Origin: Sipunculus nudus
Lineage: Eukaryota > Annelida > Sipuncula > Golfingiida > Sipunculidae
NCBI GenBank assembly: GCA_026874595.1
Contig: CM049308.1
Location: 44,897,327-44,961,326, forward strand
DNA length: 64,000 bases
Reading direction: 5' to 3'
Shown: positions 10,761 through 23,060 of the stretch, in pieces
Numbering within the stretch: the first letter of the stretch is position 1
Layout of the letters: each line of letters begins with the position of its first letter
Notes under the pieces: model-generated
Seen by the model: only the letters and a program-made list of their open reading frames with translations
Told to the model about the DNA's origin: nothing
The model's database searches: none
Translations under genes and position numbers: made by a program

Positions 10761-11805
10761 ATTTTAACAATCCTTTTGATACATCACATATTGACATTAT
10801 TGGAAAACCCTGCAATTCCCTCAGTTTTAACTTGCACATGGAATGACCGATGGCCCCGATTAAATGCCTTTGGCTTTACAGTACATTACCACTCAAATTA
10901 TACGCTACTGTGCACTGGGGATTAAAAATACGCTTACTTCTCGAAACATCGAGTTAATTTTTTTTTAAATGAAGTCTTAAACGAACCCTCCTTTAAAAGA
11001 ATCTACTAGTTTTTACAAAATCTGTATTAATACTGTGAGATAAAAGTCAAAAGTCTTAAGTATTAAGAAAGAGACAAGCGAGAACAATTTACACCCCTTC
11101 AACCCCAACCTTTCGATGGCACCCTTAATGGGCCTTATATCTGCGGCGTCTGTCCTGCTGGCGGTTTCTCTTTGTTGGCGGCTTCAGTTCAAGTGCGATG
11201 TGGACACAAAAATATAGCCCCTTTATACTGGACTCGACTGAAAGCTACTGATTATTCATGAGATGCATGACTTACAAAACCTTAACATTTAGCAAAGTGC
11301 TTCGTAGCCCTATGAATATTCATTAGCTCCGACACGCTGACTAAGCCATTTATACAGGCGTTCCCCCCTCACCTCTGAACTGGTGACCTATGAACTTACT
11401 GACCCGAGCACTCGGCCCCGGTGCGCCGAATTACAATGAGCGCTCACTCAACCAGAACAGAAAAAACAAGCGAGTGATCGCACTCATGTGTATTAATGGG
11501 CAATTTTGTGTGGGGAATATTTTCCATATTTTGGCCTGTCTAATAGTAGTTAGGGGCTTTGCAAAAGTGATTATATTGGTGGTACCTGGAAGTACCTTAT
11601 GATGTGTATGCAATGGCATACATTTAAGACAAGTCTGCAGTTTATAATAATGCACACTTAATGCAGGCATCACTCATTGCAAGCAAATCTGTGTGTGTAG
11701 GTGTAAATTATGTTAACACTTTACCACTTAATTTGTTTGAAATTCAGGAGAGAGTATAAGCTTTGCTCATGAACAGCAGGTCCCCTGTGTTACCAGGTAT
11801 AGATA
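10761..11805. other. Intergenic stretch, nothing recognised
   Basis: No gene, RNA or clear repeat. It has slightly higher GC around 11100-11450. Confidence 0.35.
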
Positions 11806-11810
11806 GAATA

Positions 11811-11969
11811 TAGTGAAACCTGTCTTAAAGACCACCTATTAAAACAAGACCACCCTCGAGTGAACCAAAAACCGTCGCATTGATTATAAATGACCTGCCT
11901 AATAAGACCACCTATGAATTCAGACCTTTTGGCCAGTCTCAGGGTGGTCTTATTACTTGGGTTTCACTG
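11811..11969. mobile_element. Mariner-like MITE (159 bp)
   Basis: Ends are TAGTGAAACC...GGTTTCACTG with inner inverted AAGACCACC/GGTGGTCTT. The element is flanked by TA on both sides (11809-11810 and 11970-11971), as expected for Tc1/mariner insertions. It has no transposase and is non-autonomous. A relative with the same GGGGTTTCACTGTA end occurs at 28059-28073. Confidence 0.75.
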
Positions 11970-11979
11970 TATTCCACAC

Positions 11980-12710
11980 TCAGTCTGTATGTTTTGACAC
12001 CACTTTTGGCATGTCCTACATGTATTGCCCAGGTTCCATTCCAATCTATTCTTAAAATACTTTTGTAAGCCAAAGTATTTTGCATCAAGTCCTTTACATG
12101 CATGGACAGTTATTATGTAACTGCTTTACCTTTCTTGATACTGTTAGGTTAATTTAAGAACAGATTTATTCTCATTTTATCAATTGATAATCTTTTGATT
12201 TTTACTTCGTGAAAAGCAGCAGAAATATACATTTTTCCTAATTTAAATGTTATCAAACATTATTTTCATGTATTGCTGTAAGACAAGATTTTTATTCAAG
12301 AGCATACATTTATTTTTAAATATATTTGTTTTTCACTGAATACCAAACAAAATAGTCTAGTTACACAAATGCTAATTGAGAAAAGAGGGAATTTCTGTTA
12401 TAGTTAGTCATTCCATGCATACAGGTATTTTGGTTTAGTTTATACGGGCTTGTTTCACACCGTGTGTACAAATAGTTCACACATTCATTTGTATGAGTTT
12501 TTGCTTCTTAAACGTGTTCTTCATGTTACGAAAAGTGAGACAATCACATGTTTCAAGCCACAGGGGTTTAAAAACTGAGACGCTTGAAAATGTTTAATTT
12601 CGAGTATGCCAGACGGAACTTACGAGCGTACTCGAGAGGTCATAAAAATACAAGAAAATGGTATGAAGAAAATAATTTTACACCATCGTGACTTTTGCGA
12701 ACAATAATGG
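11980..12710. other. AT-rich stretch, nothing recognised
   Basis: Long A/T-rich unique sequence without exon borders. Confidence 0.35.
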
Positions 12711-12719
12711 TCAACTAAT

Positions 12720-13380
12720 TGAAAATAGCATTTTCCCGTGATCTTTCAGAATTCATTCCGGTTAACCATGTAAAAGGCGCGGTCAGGTCAACCATTGCAA
12801 GGTGAGGCGGTGGTCTTGGTGCTGTACCACACTTTTCTCTTGAGATTTTCAGGCAGTAAAAATTATGTCCAAGATCTCTCCAACGGCACGGACGTGCGAG
12901 CAGGACTTGTTCCAGCTGGTCCACCAGGCAGGTAAGCATCACTTGGACCAGGAACTTGCCTGCTATTGACAGCAGGCAGATTCCCAAATGGGTCATACAG
13001 GTTTTCGGTTCCATTTCCACTCACAGATGTGCACGATTGTGTTGTGACGGAATTCGGAGGTTGATCATTCTTCCATGTAGACTGGAAAAAGATGGCAAGC
13101 TGCTTGAGCAGGGATGTGCCCCCTGACTACTAGATTTCAGCAGATGTAGCTGCTGATACCAGGAACCTTCCCGGTATGCATTTGGCCAGGGGTTTTTCCA
13201 GCCTCCTCGACAATGGGAGGAAAGTCTAGATCAGGACGGCACGCTTCGATACTTTTGGCTACTGGAAGTTTCAGAACACCTTTGTAGGCTCTTTTGCAGG
13301 TGGTTCCATCAGCCCTAACAACGGGGATTATCTTGAAGGTTGTATAGTCCTTTTCAAATATAGCCTCTTATAAGGCGGGC
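12720..13380 (-). pseudogene. Decayed LINE reverse-transcriptase fragment
   Basis: On the minus strand the frame ending near 12715 reads ICLLSIAGKFLVQVM, LVDQLEQVLL and MVDLTAPF. These match the RT region with GI.LLSIAGK, the L...L.P..QCGFR block and the FVDL.KAFD domain A. Upstream, TGKVPG and a frameshifted YKRKGN-like stretch correspond to the linker before RT. Stops and frameshifts occur throughout and the catalytic domain is incomplete. It is an old 5'- and 3'-truncated non-LTR retrotransposon copy; the clade was not assigned. Confidence 0.65.
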
Positions 13381-13887
13381 GACTAGTATACTTGTCACCA
13401 GCTCCTGCATCCTGGCCAAGACGTGAGAATGCGGGTGACCCGGCTCAAGTCTTTCACATCCAGGTCCAAGAAAGTCACGAACTTAACCCTCATCAACCCC
13501 AGCAACAACCTTCCGCCAAATGTCGTTTCTACTCTTTTCTAAACTTCTTCCAGTTAGGCAGTGTGAGACGCCCGGGATCACTCGTCTAAACTGCATGTCC
13601 AACTGTAACATAATGAAATTGTTACATTTCAAGGAAACGCCTGATTACATTTCACATGCTTACAAAATATTACTTGTTCCGTGAAGTCCTTCCGACAAAA
13701 ACACCTTTATTTATTTAATTTGCCTTTAACACTTCTTTTCCAACATATTTGAACGGAATAAATTACTCTCTTCACTATGTTTTTTCCTTCGTCGTTGGTG
13801 TATTTAGAAGCCCTGGTGCCTTGTGGGTATTGACCGCAGAGATTGACGCCCACAAACCATAACCAGCAGAGTCGTCCTCTTAAGTTA

Positions 13888-14492
13888 GTATCTCACTGGA
13901 ATGCGACAGCTTGCGACTAGCTTACACGACAATTGCAAGAAAATACATGAATTAGCGACAATTTTCACTTGCAATCACAGTGAATCGTATTTACGACATG
14001 TTTGCGAACGTCGTACGAGTGTTTGGCCCAAAATTCGGATGGAGCTCGTATACCCGTCGTGCGAATGTCGTACGATGTTCACAAGACATTCGCACGACAT
14101 TTGTGAAATATTCGCACGACCATTCGCGACCAGAATGTCATATTCTCATTTTCATCTCTAAATATTCGCAATATAGTTGCATAGGTCGCAAACCCCTCTC
14201 AAAGTTGTCTTGCAGTTCTCGCAATTCCTGACTCGCAGAAACTGACTTGAGAATAGTTCGAGATATGTTTGAGACGGTTTTAGACACAAGCGACGCCTCT
14301 GCGACTATTTTGCGAGAAAATTGGTTTTGCGAATTTTTTGAACATGTTCAAAATTTGTGCGACATGTTAGCGACACTTTGCGAATCACGCGAGGAAAATG
14401 AGAACCGCCGCGAATGTTTTACGACTCTTTTGAGACTTTCTCGCGAATGAATTCGCAATTTGTCGCAAAGCTATCGCAACCCATTGAGATAC
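13888..14492. mobile_element. MITE-like element with GCGA-rich interior (605 bp)
   Basis: The left end GTATCTCACTGGAATGCGAC and the right end, reverse-complemented, GTATCTCAATGGGTTGCGAT form imperfect inverted repeats. They continue as AGCTT(T)GCGAC. The interior is unusually dense in TTCGCGAA, GCGAC and TCGTACGA words on both strands. No transposase is present and the target duplication was not resolved, so the superfamily is unknown. Confidence 0.7.
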
Positions 14493-14666
14493 AGGCTTTA
14501 TGAGTCCTATTCTGCGCAGTGTGCCCAGCAACTGTTTAGTCGTGTTTTAACTGACTTTAGTTAGCGGACTTGCATCAGTTAACTATATATGGATAAAATT
14601 GTATTATCCAGTGTTATTGTATTAGTCGTTGTGAGAAGTCACTGGACGAGAGATTAATAAGTAATT

Positions 14667-14667
<1 letters not shown>

Positions 14668-14710
<43 letters not shown>

Positions 14711-14723
14711 CATAATAATAATA
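14668..14723. repeat. (ATA)n microsatellite
   Basis: ATAATAATA repeat with a few T-to-C and G interruptions. Confidence 0.9.
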
Positions 14724-14729
14724 AATATA

Positions 14730-15878
14730 TACATCAATTATCGTTTTAGTTATCTTGCAGACATTATAGTGGGTCAAAATTAAACAAAAACAGCCAAAAT
14801 TAAAAGCCCATTCAAGATACCATCACAAAGGGATCACTGTAATGCATGTAGCTAGGATGTCCAGCAGGACTTTAAACATGTTTTACTAACATCAGTCAAG
14901 GATATAACTCGTATCTTATTTATTCTTGGTAAGAGGATCCACTATAATATACATCCGTATAACATTACAAGATCAATGAACCTGTAAAACGTTTTCTTTG
15001 TAGCTGATGTCATTACTTTGTATATTAGGTTACAGCCATAGTGTTTGTGATGTATGCCTACATGTAACTTTTAAGGTTCATAAAGTTCGGGAAGAATATT
15101 TTGAAAATAATTTAGTTAAGTTCACATTCCCGTTATTCTCATAGCTCAAACTATTGGATGGCTTTGACAAACGAATGTACTTTGGAAAAAGGTATACCTA
15201 GTACCATCTTGCTTTAAAGAACGGTCACGCAAGTGGCGACACCTACAGGTAATATTAATAAACTAGGCACATGCTCAATATGTTTGTACACTTTTGATCC
15301 TCATGGCTGCAGCAACTCCTGAGATATTGATAAAAGATGTAAAACTAATTCTTAATACAAAGTTACTGTACAGTTATAAACTGTATTGAAGAAGTCATTT
15401 TGAAGATGATCCATTTCAATTCCATAGATTTCCATTTAATTTTCTTTGCTCTGAGGTAAAGTCCATCGTGACATGAAACTGAAGTTTTAACATTTTCGGA
15501 CTGATCCGGGAGAAGTAGAAAATACCATTTCGTCTGGCAGGCCATCACAAGAGGCTCTACCTACTATTGTAAATCACTTAAGTAAATTTCTCTGCCAAAT
15601 TTGGTTATGATAGGAGCAGGGTTTTTTGAGATCTTTAGTTATAGATTTTACATTATGAATACATACATGTGTAACAATGACATTTCTTGATCAGCCGCGA
15701 AAGGCCACTTTAAAAATGAATTTAATTCATGATAATTTGAAAATACTTTTGATATAATAATAATATGACAATTCCAAAAAATCTGGAAAATGTTGGTAAT
15801 AATAGTAGCAGGATTTTTTTTAAACATAGTCTTGGGGGAGGGGGAGTGACGGACAGTTGGTAGTCTAATCTGCAGGGG

Positions 15879-15880
<2 letters not shown>
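14730..15880. other. Stretch without a supported gene
   Basis: AT-rich sequence. If the exon at 16268 belongs to a multi-exon gene, part of this is its intron, but no upstream exon could be supported. Confidence 0.3.
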
Positions 15881-15883
<3 letters not shown>

Positions 15884-15931
<48 letters not shown>

Positions 15932-15942
15932 TATATATATAT
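15884..15942. repeat. (AT)n microsatellite
   Basis: Two (AT) runs joined by AATA. Apparent YIYIYI frames across it are artefacts. Confidence 0.9.
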
Positions 15943-16267
15943 GACAAATAATAATTCTGTAAAGATTATAGATATTTTATTTATCATGGTTAGCATAGCA
16001 TTGGGTTTGCAAGCATTTACAACACAAGTACGTTCGTCTTGCACATGCATGTATTCTAAACAATAAGGCAAAAAAATAGTAAAACGGACCCTTCTAAAAA
16101 ATTTTAAATTAATGTTTTCATGTATTAGAGATCCAACAGAGAAGCATAACCAAGCATAACAGTGATAACCAATCAATTAAAGGCAAATGAGTAACCTTTG
16201 GCTTTGTGTTACTGCCTGCTATACACTGATGATTCTCGGTTCATATACCTTTCTTTTTTCTTCCCAG

Positions 16268-16608
16268 ATTTAACCATGGAAGGGTTTGCTACTATGTATA
16301 TGCGTATGCCCATGTCTTCATCCAACCTACCCATCCAAGGCGCATGCGTAGTGGACGGCAAAAAGGTCACCCTCAAGTTTCCTTTCACGGGGATTGAGTT
16401 TGAACTTCCGAAAGTACCGTCGAAGGATCAAAACGATTTTGACTTCAAGATCCGCGGCGCCCGAGGTGATATGACCATCACTATTAGTTACATTAAGGAC
16501 CTGCAGAGCTTCCACGGGGTCGGCAGGCAAGAGGAGGACGACGGCCCTGTGGTCAACTTCACGTTCTATGACAAAGACAGCCCTATGGCAGGCCTTCCCA
16601 TCTTCTGA
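16268..16608 (+). CDS. 3'-terminal coding exon, small beta-rich protein of unknown family
   Basis: A strong acceptor (TTTCTTTTTTCTTCCCAG, ending 16267) precedes an open exon ending in TGA 16606-16608. An ATG at 16276 in a good context (AACCATGG) would give 110 residues, starting MEGFATMYMRMPM. If translation comes from an upstream exon, that junction is phase 1 and two residues (LT) precede the Met. Alternating hydrophobic stretches (VTLKFPFTGIEFELP, GDMTITISYIKDL, VVNFTFYDKD) suggest beta strands; there is no signal peptide or membrane segment. Codon third positions are G/C-rich, unlike the AT-rich surroundings, which supports real coding. I do not recognise the family. Plus-strand polyadenylation signals near 18020 and 18166 could end its transcript. 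Confidence 0.7.
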
Positions 16609-18170
16609 ACAATCATTGCAATCATTTATGTGTAGCTTGACCAGACAGCAAACCGCTAATCATCAATTCTCGTTTGATTATAAACGAAAGCTCGGTTAAG
16701 GTAATCTATATAGCTATTTAACACGAAAATATTATATTGCGAATCTATAACAGCCACAGCTTCTGTTAAATTACATATGGAAAATTTCTCTTCGTGTACG
16801 TGTACAAAATCAGCTTATAATATAACATCTACATGGAATGCAAGGACACTGAATGCACGTGGAGTTAGTGAATGTTAAAGTAAATATCATCACCAAATGG
16901 CTTTATAACGGGGACTAGTGAATGAGCAGCAACAACTGTTAAACCTACACAGACCGAGCTTGGGAACAGAGCACTTTATGCTCCGGCTGGTGAAAGTTAA
17001 TGATGCCTTCTTAGTACCTTTCAAGTAATTGACTCTTTCACTGAATATTTGACATAGATGAAGACTTTAAAGCAATCGTTATATCTATTAGCTTTGTAAA
17101 TAATCCAGCCATAGCATGACGTGTTCACCAACATCGTGACTCGCACAGTTTTCAAATAACCTGATGGCCAGCGATTCGGTCAGCGAGGGAAGCGCTGCTT
17201 GGAACTGATTACAATGACCAGTGTATGCTGACCTTAGCGTACTACCGATACTAACAATACTTTCACTACAGTCTTTATCACGGGATGGAGTTCAAGCGAA
17301 ACGCTATTAGAACGGACCTTGCGGTTTTATAATCAGTAACTCTAACGAAGCAAATGTTGGACACTCATCTTTTAATCTTTTTTTCCCGGCAGTTGCTCTG
17401 CTTTAGAAGGACATTTGGAGTTTCAATAGCATTCAGGACTTTCATGTTGTGTTTGCTGATAAAGTCAGACAAGACTTACACCTGTAGCTGATATTTGAAT
17501 ACGATCTTGGGGAAAGACTTATTTTCAACTAACATCATGAACAGTTTTGCACTGCTTTAAGACAGACCATATTATTTGCCGTTTTATTGCTATCCCTTTT
17601 GCTGTAGGGTCGACATATCTAAATTCTTAATTTTTCTTGTTATTTAAGTTTCGTTATAACAAGTTAAGCTTTTTCTGTAGAAGCACTTCGATACACGAGA
17701 TACCGGAATCTCGCTTACCGATCATCGTTGTTGTAAGTGCGCGAGATTTGTTTAAGCTCTGATCTCCAACCCTGCTCCGCCGAAAGATTTGACCCCCTCC
17801 TGACATGCGGCGGTCTGGGACCGGAAATACTTTGGGAGCAACACAAATAAATATCTGAATATAGGTCACGGCTGTTTATGGTTCTCCCCGTACTCCTTTG
17901 TTTGTAAACTGTATTTATTGTACCACTCGATGGGTACATATTCTGAAAGCAAAGACTTTCTTTCTACAATGTAGTATATGAAACTTAGGGATTTCCGAAA
18001 AGGAACGACTTTTAAAATAAAAAAATTCTGATGTTCATAATTCAGCCATTATGTTTTGAATTCTTTCGATTTCCAACATATGGAATTGTAAACATATGCT
18101 CCAACAGCGTATTTGTCTATTTTGCCTTAATTCAAAGGAAATTAATTTATATAAACACCCAATAAAATCA
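16609..18170 (+). other. Possible long 3' UTR of the 16268 exon
   Basis: No repeats or exon borders. The first clear plus-strand AATAAA motifs after the stop lie near 18020 and in CCCAATAAAATC near 18166. The extent is inferred only from those signals. Confidence 0.3.
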
Positions 18171-18548
18171 TAATCGTTCAAGTTGAGGAATTATGTATCT
18201 TGTACAAGTAAACTGGAGTATCTTTATTTGTGGAACGCATGAAATTGGTAAGAAATATTTTGAATGTAAATCATATAAAATGAATACCGAAAACAAAAAA
18301 GAAAACCTTTCACCAGAATATAAGGCACGTTTCAGCTTTCAGAATATCTACTTGTCAATGGGTCCTAAAACAGTAATGTGTAAACATCAAGGGAAAACAA
18401 TTAAACAATGTTTACAAGCTCGATGACTGTTCCTTTCCTACTCCATGTGAACTGTGTGTAAGCGTTTGGGTTATGTGGAGTGCCCGATGATGAGGTTGCA
18501 GAATACTGCGTAAACATAAAATTTACAATTCTGTCCGTAAGAGAATTA

Positions 18549-19360
18549 TTTACGCGATACAAACACTATGTCAGGCCCCACATTTCGCTAATCAAGCCGA
18601 CCAAGCCGTCAAGAATGTAATTGGCGATACAAACACTTAGCCGGGCCCCACCTTTCGCTAATCAGGCCATCAGAAGCATCAAGAATGAAATTGACGATAC
18701 AAACACTTTGCCGGGCCCCACTTTCGCCATCAATCTAAGTAATCGGGAATGTAATTGGTGATAGAAACAAACACTCTGATGGGCCCCACTTATCCCTAAT
18801 CAAGCCATCCAAGTCATCGAGATTGTAACTGGCGATCGATACAAACACTTTGCCGGGACCCACTCTCGCCATCTATCTAAGTAATCAAGAATGTAATTGG
18901 TGATAGATACAAACATTTTGCCGGCCCAACTTTTCCCTAATCAAGCCATCCAAGTCAACGAGAATGTAATTGGCGGTCGATACAAATACTTCGCTGAACA
19001 AGCCATCCAAGTCATTAAGAATGTTATTGGCGATACAAACACTATGCCAGGCCCCACTTTCGCTAATCAAGCCGTCCAAGTCATTAAGAATGGTATTGGG
19101 GAAACAAACACTTAGCTAAGCCCCATTTTCGCTAATCAAGCCGTTATGAATGTAATGTACGATACAAACACTTTGTCGGGCCCAACCTTTCGCTATACAA
19201 GCCATTCAAGACATCAAGAATGTTATTTGCGATACAAACACTTTGCCAACGCATTTTCGCAAATCAAGCCGTCCAACCGTCAAGAAGTAATTGGCGAAAC
19301 AAACACTTTTCCGGGACCCACTTTCCCTTATCAAGCCATCCAAGTTATCGGCGATACTAT
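18549..19360 (+). repeat. ~70-bp tandem array, about 12 copies
   Basis: Units follow GATACAAACACTTTGCCGGG, then CCCCACTTTCGCTAATCAAG, then CCATCCAAGTCATCAAGAATG and TAATTGGC. Copies start near 18556, 18625, 18695, 18762, 18837, 18904, 18980, 19033, 19101, 19161, 19230 and 19298. One unit (18980) is shortened. Divergence between units is high, so the array is old. It ends just before the 3' end of the minus-strand LINE remnant. Confidence 0.88.
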
Positions 19361-19539
19361 TATTTTATTCCTCCGAGATCGAAGAGATACAAAGGTATTA
19401 CAACAAAAGTACAAACACAATGGATTGCAAGGCTGTAACAAAGTTGATGAGAAGAAGAACATGGATATAATGTTCCTTTCATCCAAGCACATCATTTACA
19501 ATCCTGTTTACAGTAAGGTGAATGTCCTGAAAGATTTTC

Positions 19540-22012
19540 TCAGAAACTCAGGAACTTCAGTTCAGTTGGCCGAAGTTCACATATTACTGGCAATACATCG
19601 TTTAGAAACAGTGATGTTTTATACATAAATAAAAGGTGCTCGGTGTCCTCTATCAGAGGAAAACCTTTACCGAATAAGATTAGAAATAACTCATCCTCGC
19701 TCAAGCTGTTAAGGGACCTAGCTGGAAATATATTTAAATAATCATTTATGTAACACCACAGTTTCTCTCTATAACCCGCGGTGGCTTCACCTACCATCAT
19801 ACCATGGAAGGTCGCAGTATTGTAGCTCCATCCCCAAAAGTGACATAAATAAAATACATCAGGATCAACCAGCAAATTACAACATGCAATGAGTTTGATC
19901 ATAAGAGCGAAACCTGACAGAGAGCTAGGTATGTCTCTAGCATAATACCAGTAATGTGGGAATCGTGTAATCATTATGAACAGAATTAAAGACATGGAGA
20001 TCTGACATCTCATTACACACATCGCCGAAGCGCTCAGCTTCCCAAGCCACAATGGCAGAGGTTAAAATCTCATTCCATTTTTTTACCAGGGAAGGAACCT
20101 GTTGAAAAAATAGAGCATTATGTATTCTTACTATTAAACCATTTTTATCAAGGATACGAAGCATATCTCCTGTATACTACAAAAATTACTCCCTTGACGT
20201 CCACAGTCAGACAATATTCTGTAACAGAATATCCAGATGAAGTTGTACATGAATTACCAAAGCAAAGTCTGCCAAGAAAAAATAATTTTTGGCTATCAAT
20301 AAATAGAAAGTAAACCGAGCATACTTCAGCATACTACAGAGTGTACACGATTTGGCAGTCCTTGTATCAATTTAGCACAGAACTTGTGCATGCGTTCTTA
20401 TTTTAACGTGTTGTTATCGTTTAGCGAGCACCATAGTTTGCAGCCGTACAAAGCCTTTGGTAAAACACAAGTCTTGTTTGTACAGCTTAACACTGGTTAG
20501 GAGATTTACCCCAAGGGGACCCACTCCCACTCCCGGACGGGATAGAAACATACCCCTGCCATTCCTACAAGAATTCACTATAAGGTCACTGGCGGCAAAA
20601 CTAGAATTCAGTATTATACCTATGTGTTTTGCAGTTCGAGTTTGTTTAAGTGAAATTCCCCTCATTTCCAATTTCGTCTGTGTTCATTTGAATTAAACGA
20701 TTGTACTGTTTCTCCGCAAACAATTGCTGCAGTTTTATCTGTTTTATCTTTTTTATTTAAAGATAAATCTCCACTAACGAGAATATTCATAGCAGATTTT
20801 TATCATTTCCTGAAGTGCCCGAGAAGACATTGCTAAAAGCGCAACGTCCATCTGCTTGTGTCGGTGAACCAATATAGATGTCCCAAATTGTTGGCCCGTA
20901 TTTCCTATTTCGTAACTTAATAAGCAAGTCATCAATAAAAAGATTATATAACCGTGGGGATAAAACACCCCCTAGCCTAACGGACTGTGATAAATTAAAC
21001 CATCTTCTAGAAATACCCTCATAATATCCAGCGCTTTTCATATCTGTATAGCTATTTAAAACTACGCGCCACATTTTCCCGTTGATACCAAAGTCAAAAA
21101 TTTTCATGAAAAGTCCCGTATACCACACTCAGTCGAAAGCCTTGCTGCTGTCGAACAGACAGGCATAAACTTCGGATTGACGTTCGACACAGTGGGCTTC
21201 ACATTCTTGAAGATGGTATGAGGCGTTTATTGCTCCCATACCTTGCCTAAAGGCACACTGGATATCACTCGGAAGCGTAATCCTTGCGCAGAAATAAAAC
21301 GATGCCGAAAAACCAGCTCCATCAATTTATAAATACATGGCAACAAGGTAATTCCCCTACAGTTGTCAGAATCGGAAATACTTTTGTGGGGGTTCTTGAG
21401 AATAGTTATGATAAGTCCATTTTTCATAGCAGCTGGTACCATTTCTAAACGCAAGATCAAGTTAAACAAATTAACAGGATGATTCTAAAGCGATCTGCCT
21501 CCGTAAAAAATGTGCTCATTCACTATAACATCGAACCCACCAGCCTTCCTGGTTTTAGGCCCCTAATAGCCTTAAATCATCCAGTTACAGTAACGGGGTC
21601 ATCAAGAAAGAAATTATAATTGAATAGAGACTTACGTTTGTAGCACTCCAATATATCCTCAATTGCAATTTGAACTGTATAATTATCATCTGAGTATAGC
21701 GACTGGAAGTGATTGGCCCACCCTTCACAAATTTTGGAGGGGTCTCTCCGTTTTCGATTAAAATCGCATGACACTGTTAGATTTATGTGTTTCTCTTTTC
21801 CGTTTCCGTATCGAGTAACGAAATTTGTCCACATCTATTTCAGAAAAAATATCAACTTGTTCAAAAAGGGTATGTTCTTCATTAAATTTCCTCAACTGTT
21901 TACGAAAATCTCGCTTACATTCCTTATAATAAGAATATGATTGAAACGCCGCGCCACTACGCTCCCGAGGCAGCGGAAATCTTGCGCTTCTAAAGAAGCA
22001 ACTGATTTTCAC
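19540..22012 (-). pseudogene. 5'-truncated, multiply disrupted LINE ORF2
   Basis: Read on the minus strand from 22012. First comes a linker region (ECKRDFRKQLRKF, then RRDPSKICEGWANHFQSLYS at about 21720). Then come RT blocks: SDSDNCRGITLLP (about 21360), domain A as LFDSSKAFD followed by an in-frame TGA (about 21132), and VRLGGVLSPRLYNLFIDD (about 20940-20990). The active-site region near 20850-20885 survives only across a frameshift (QAD / DVALLAMSS). A thumb-like region (KHIGIILNSSF) and a long C-terminal frame follow to 19540. No endonuclease domain is present, so the copy is 5' truncated. Related to CR1/Jockey-type elements by general motif style; the clade is not proven. Confidence 0.85.
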
Positions 22013-22099
22013 GCTGCCAGCTTTGACCGTTTATGATATATTTAGACACCAGATGGCAGTTCGTTGTCCGCTGAAATAAACGTGCGTATGATGTGACAA

Positions 22100-22205
22100 G
22101 CAACCAATCAGATGCCAATAAACAAACACTCGACAGGCATCCTGGCTCCGCCCATTGCTGCGCTTCAAGCGCCGCTTGATGAGTTTCCGGTCGAATTTAA
22201 AATGC
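22100..22205 (+). promoter_or_regulatory. Promoter-like cluster: two CCAAT boxes, GC box, TATA-like
   Basis: CCAATCAG (22105) and CCAATAAA (22116), then CTCCGCCCA (about 22146), then TTTAAAA (about 22196), spaced like a metazoan promoter reading rightward. Inverted CCAAT boxes (GATTGG) also occur at about 22481 and 22533, so a second, leftward promoter is possible. The local GC is higher than in the flanks. Confidence 0.3.
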
Positions 22206-22268
22206 CCCTCTGCATTCTCGCATCATCGACCGATTCGATTATGACATTATGACTGTGTTAGCGTAGCC

Positions 22269-22476
22269 ATGTATCTGTTGTCTGCAGAACTGAAACAAGC
22301 CAGCGAGGTGTGCACGCAGCCTTTGTTGTTACGTTTCGTTTGAATTACAGCTCACCGGCTTAGCATCCTATGTGCCCAAGGCCCTAAGCAAACCACGTCA
22401 GGGGCAATTCTCTCTGAGCCTGTGGCCTGTTCAGACGGTTACGCGGGGCGATGAGCTGTCACTCAAAACGAAATAA
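22269..22476 (+). CDS. Weak candidate: small two-exon ORF (54 aa)
   Basis: Downstream of the promoter-like cluster, ATG 22269 opens MYLLSAELKQASE. A GAG|GTGTGC donor (exon end 22307) and a TTTGAATTACAG acceptor (exon start 22351) define a 43-nt intron. The second exon stays open (LTGLASYVPKAL..., ...RGDELSLKTK) to TAA 22474-22476, overlapping an AATAAA. No homology is recognised. A 43-nt intron is very short for a mollusc, so chance is a serious alternative. Confidence 0.2.
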
Positions 22477-22879
22477 ACATGATTGGCTCTGTGTATTCCT
22501 CGCTTGGCTTTTTCTTCCAGCACAAGGTCTCATCTGATTGGACAAAAATACAGTGCTCCCCTCTGGTGTAGCAATTCAGGATACGAGGTCATAACAAACA
22601 GCGCCTTACGATATAGGTAGTAGCCCTATAGGTAAAGCGCTGTGTAAAGACCATTCCGCGCCACTTGGTCTACCTTCTTTGAGCTAATAGCAAATAGGCA
22701 GCCAGATCCTGAGGCTCAGCAGGTGCTTCGACGAAGCACCAGTCAAAGACGTGTATCGCAGCGTTTTTGAAGACTATATTATGAATTAAGAGCAAACTTA
22801 CCTTCTTTTGGATGCCACTAAATTTATAATTCGAGTGGATTGATGTTTAAGTTTCAACACATTTGATGACAATCATTTA

Positions 22880-23060
22880 ACTTTTTAAATAAGACGTCAA
22901 ACTTTAAATTTAATATATCTAGTTGATTCCGTACTCTGAGAAAAGTTCCACATACGACATAACCAAGGATTTAAGTAAGACGTACAACTTTAAATTCAAT
23001 ATCTAGTTGATTCCTCACTCTCGGAAGAGTTTCAAATGTGACATAACCAACGATTTTTTT
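22880..23060 (+). repeat. ~95-bp tandem duplication
   Basis: Two consecutive copies share AAGACGT(C)AAACTTTAAATT, ATATCTAGTTGATTCC and ACATAACCAA.GATTT. Confidence 0.75.

Noticed and set aside
15648-16176. Minus-strand frames of about 100 codons
   Set aside because: They are extended through the (AT)n tract; the flanking sequence shows no coding signal.
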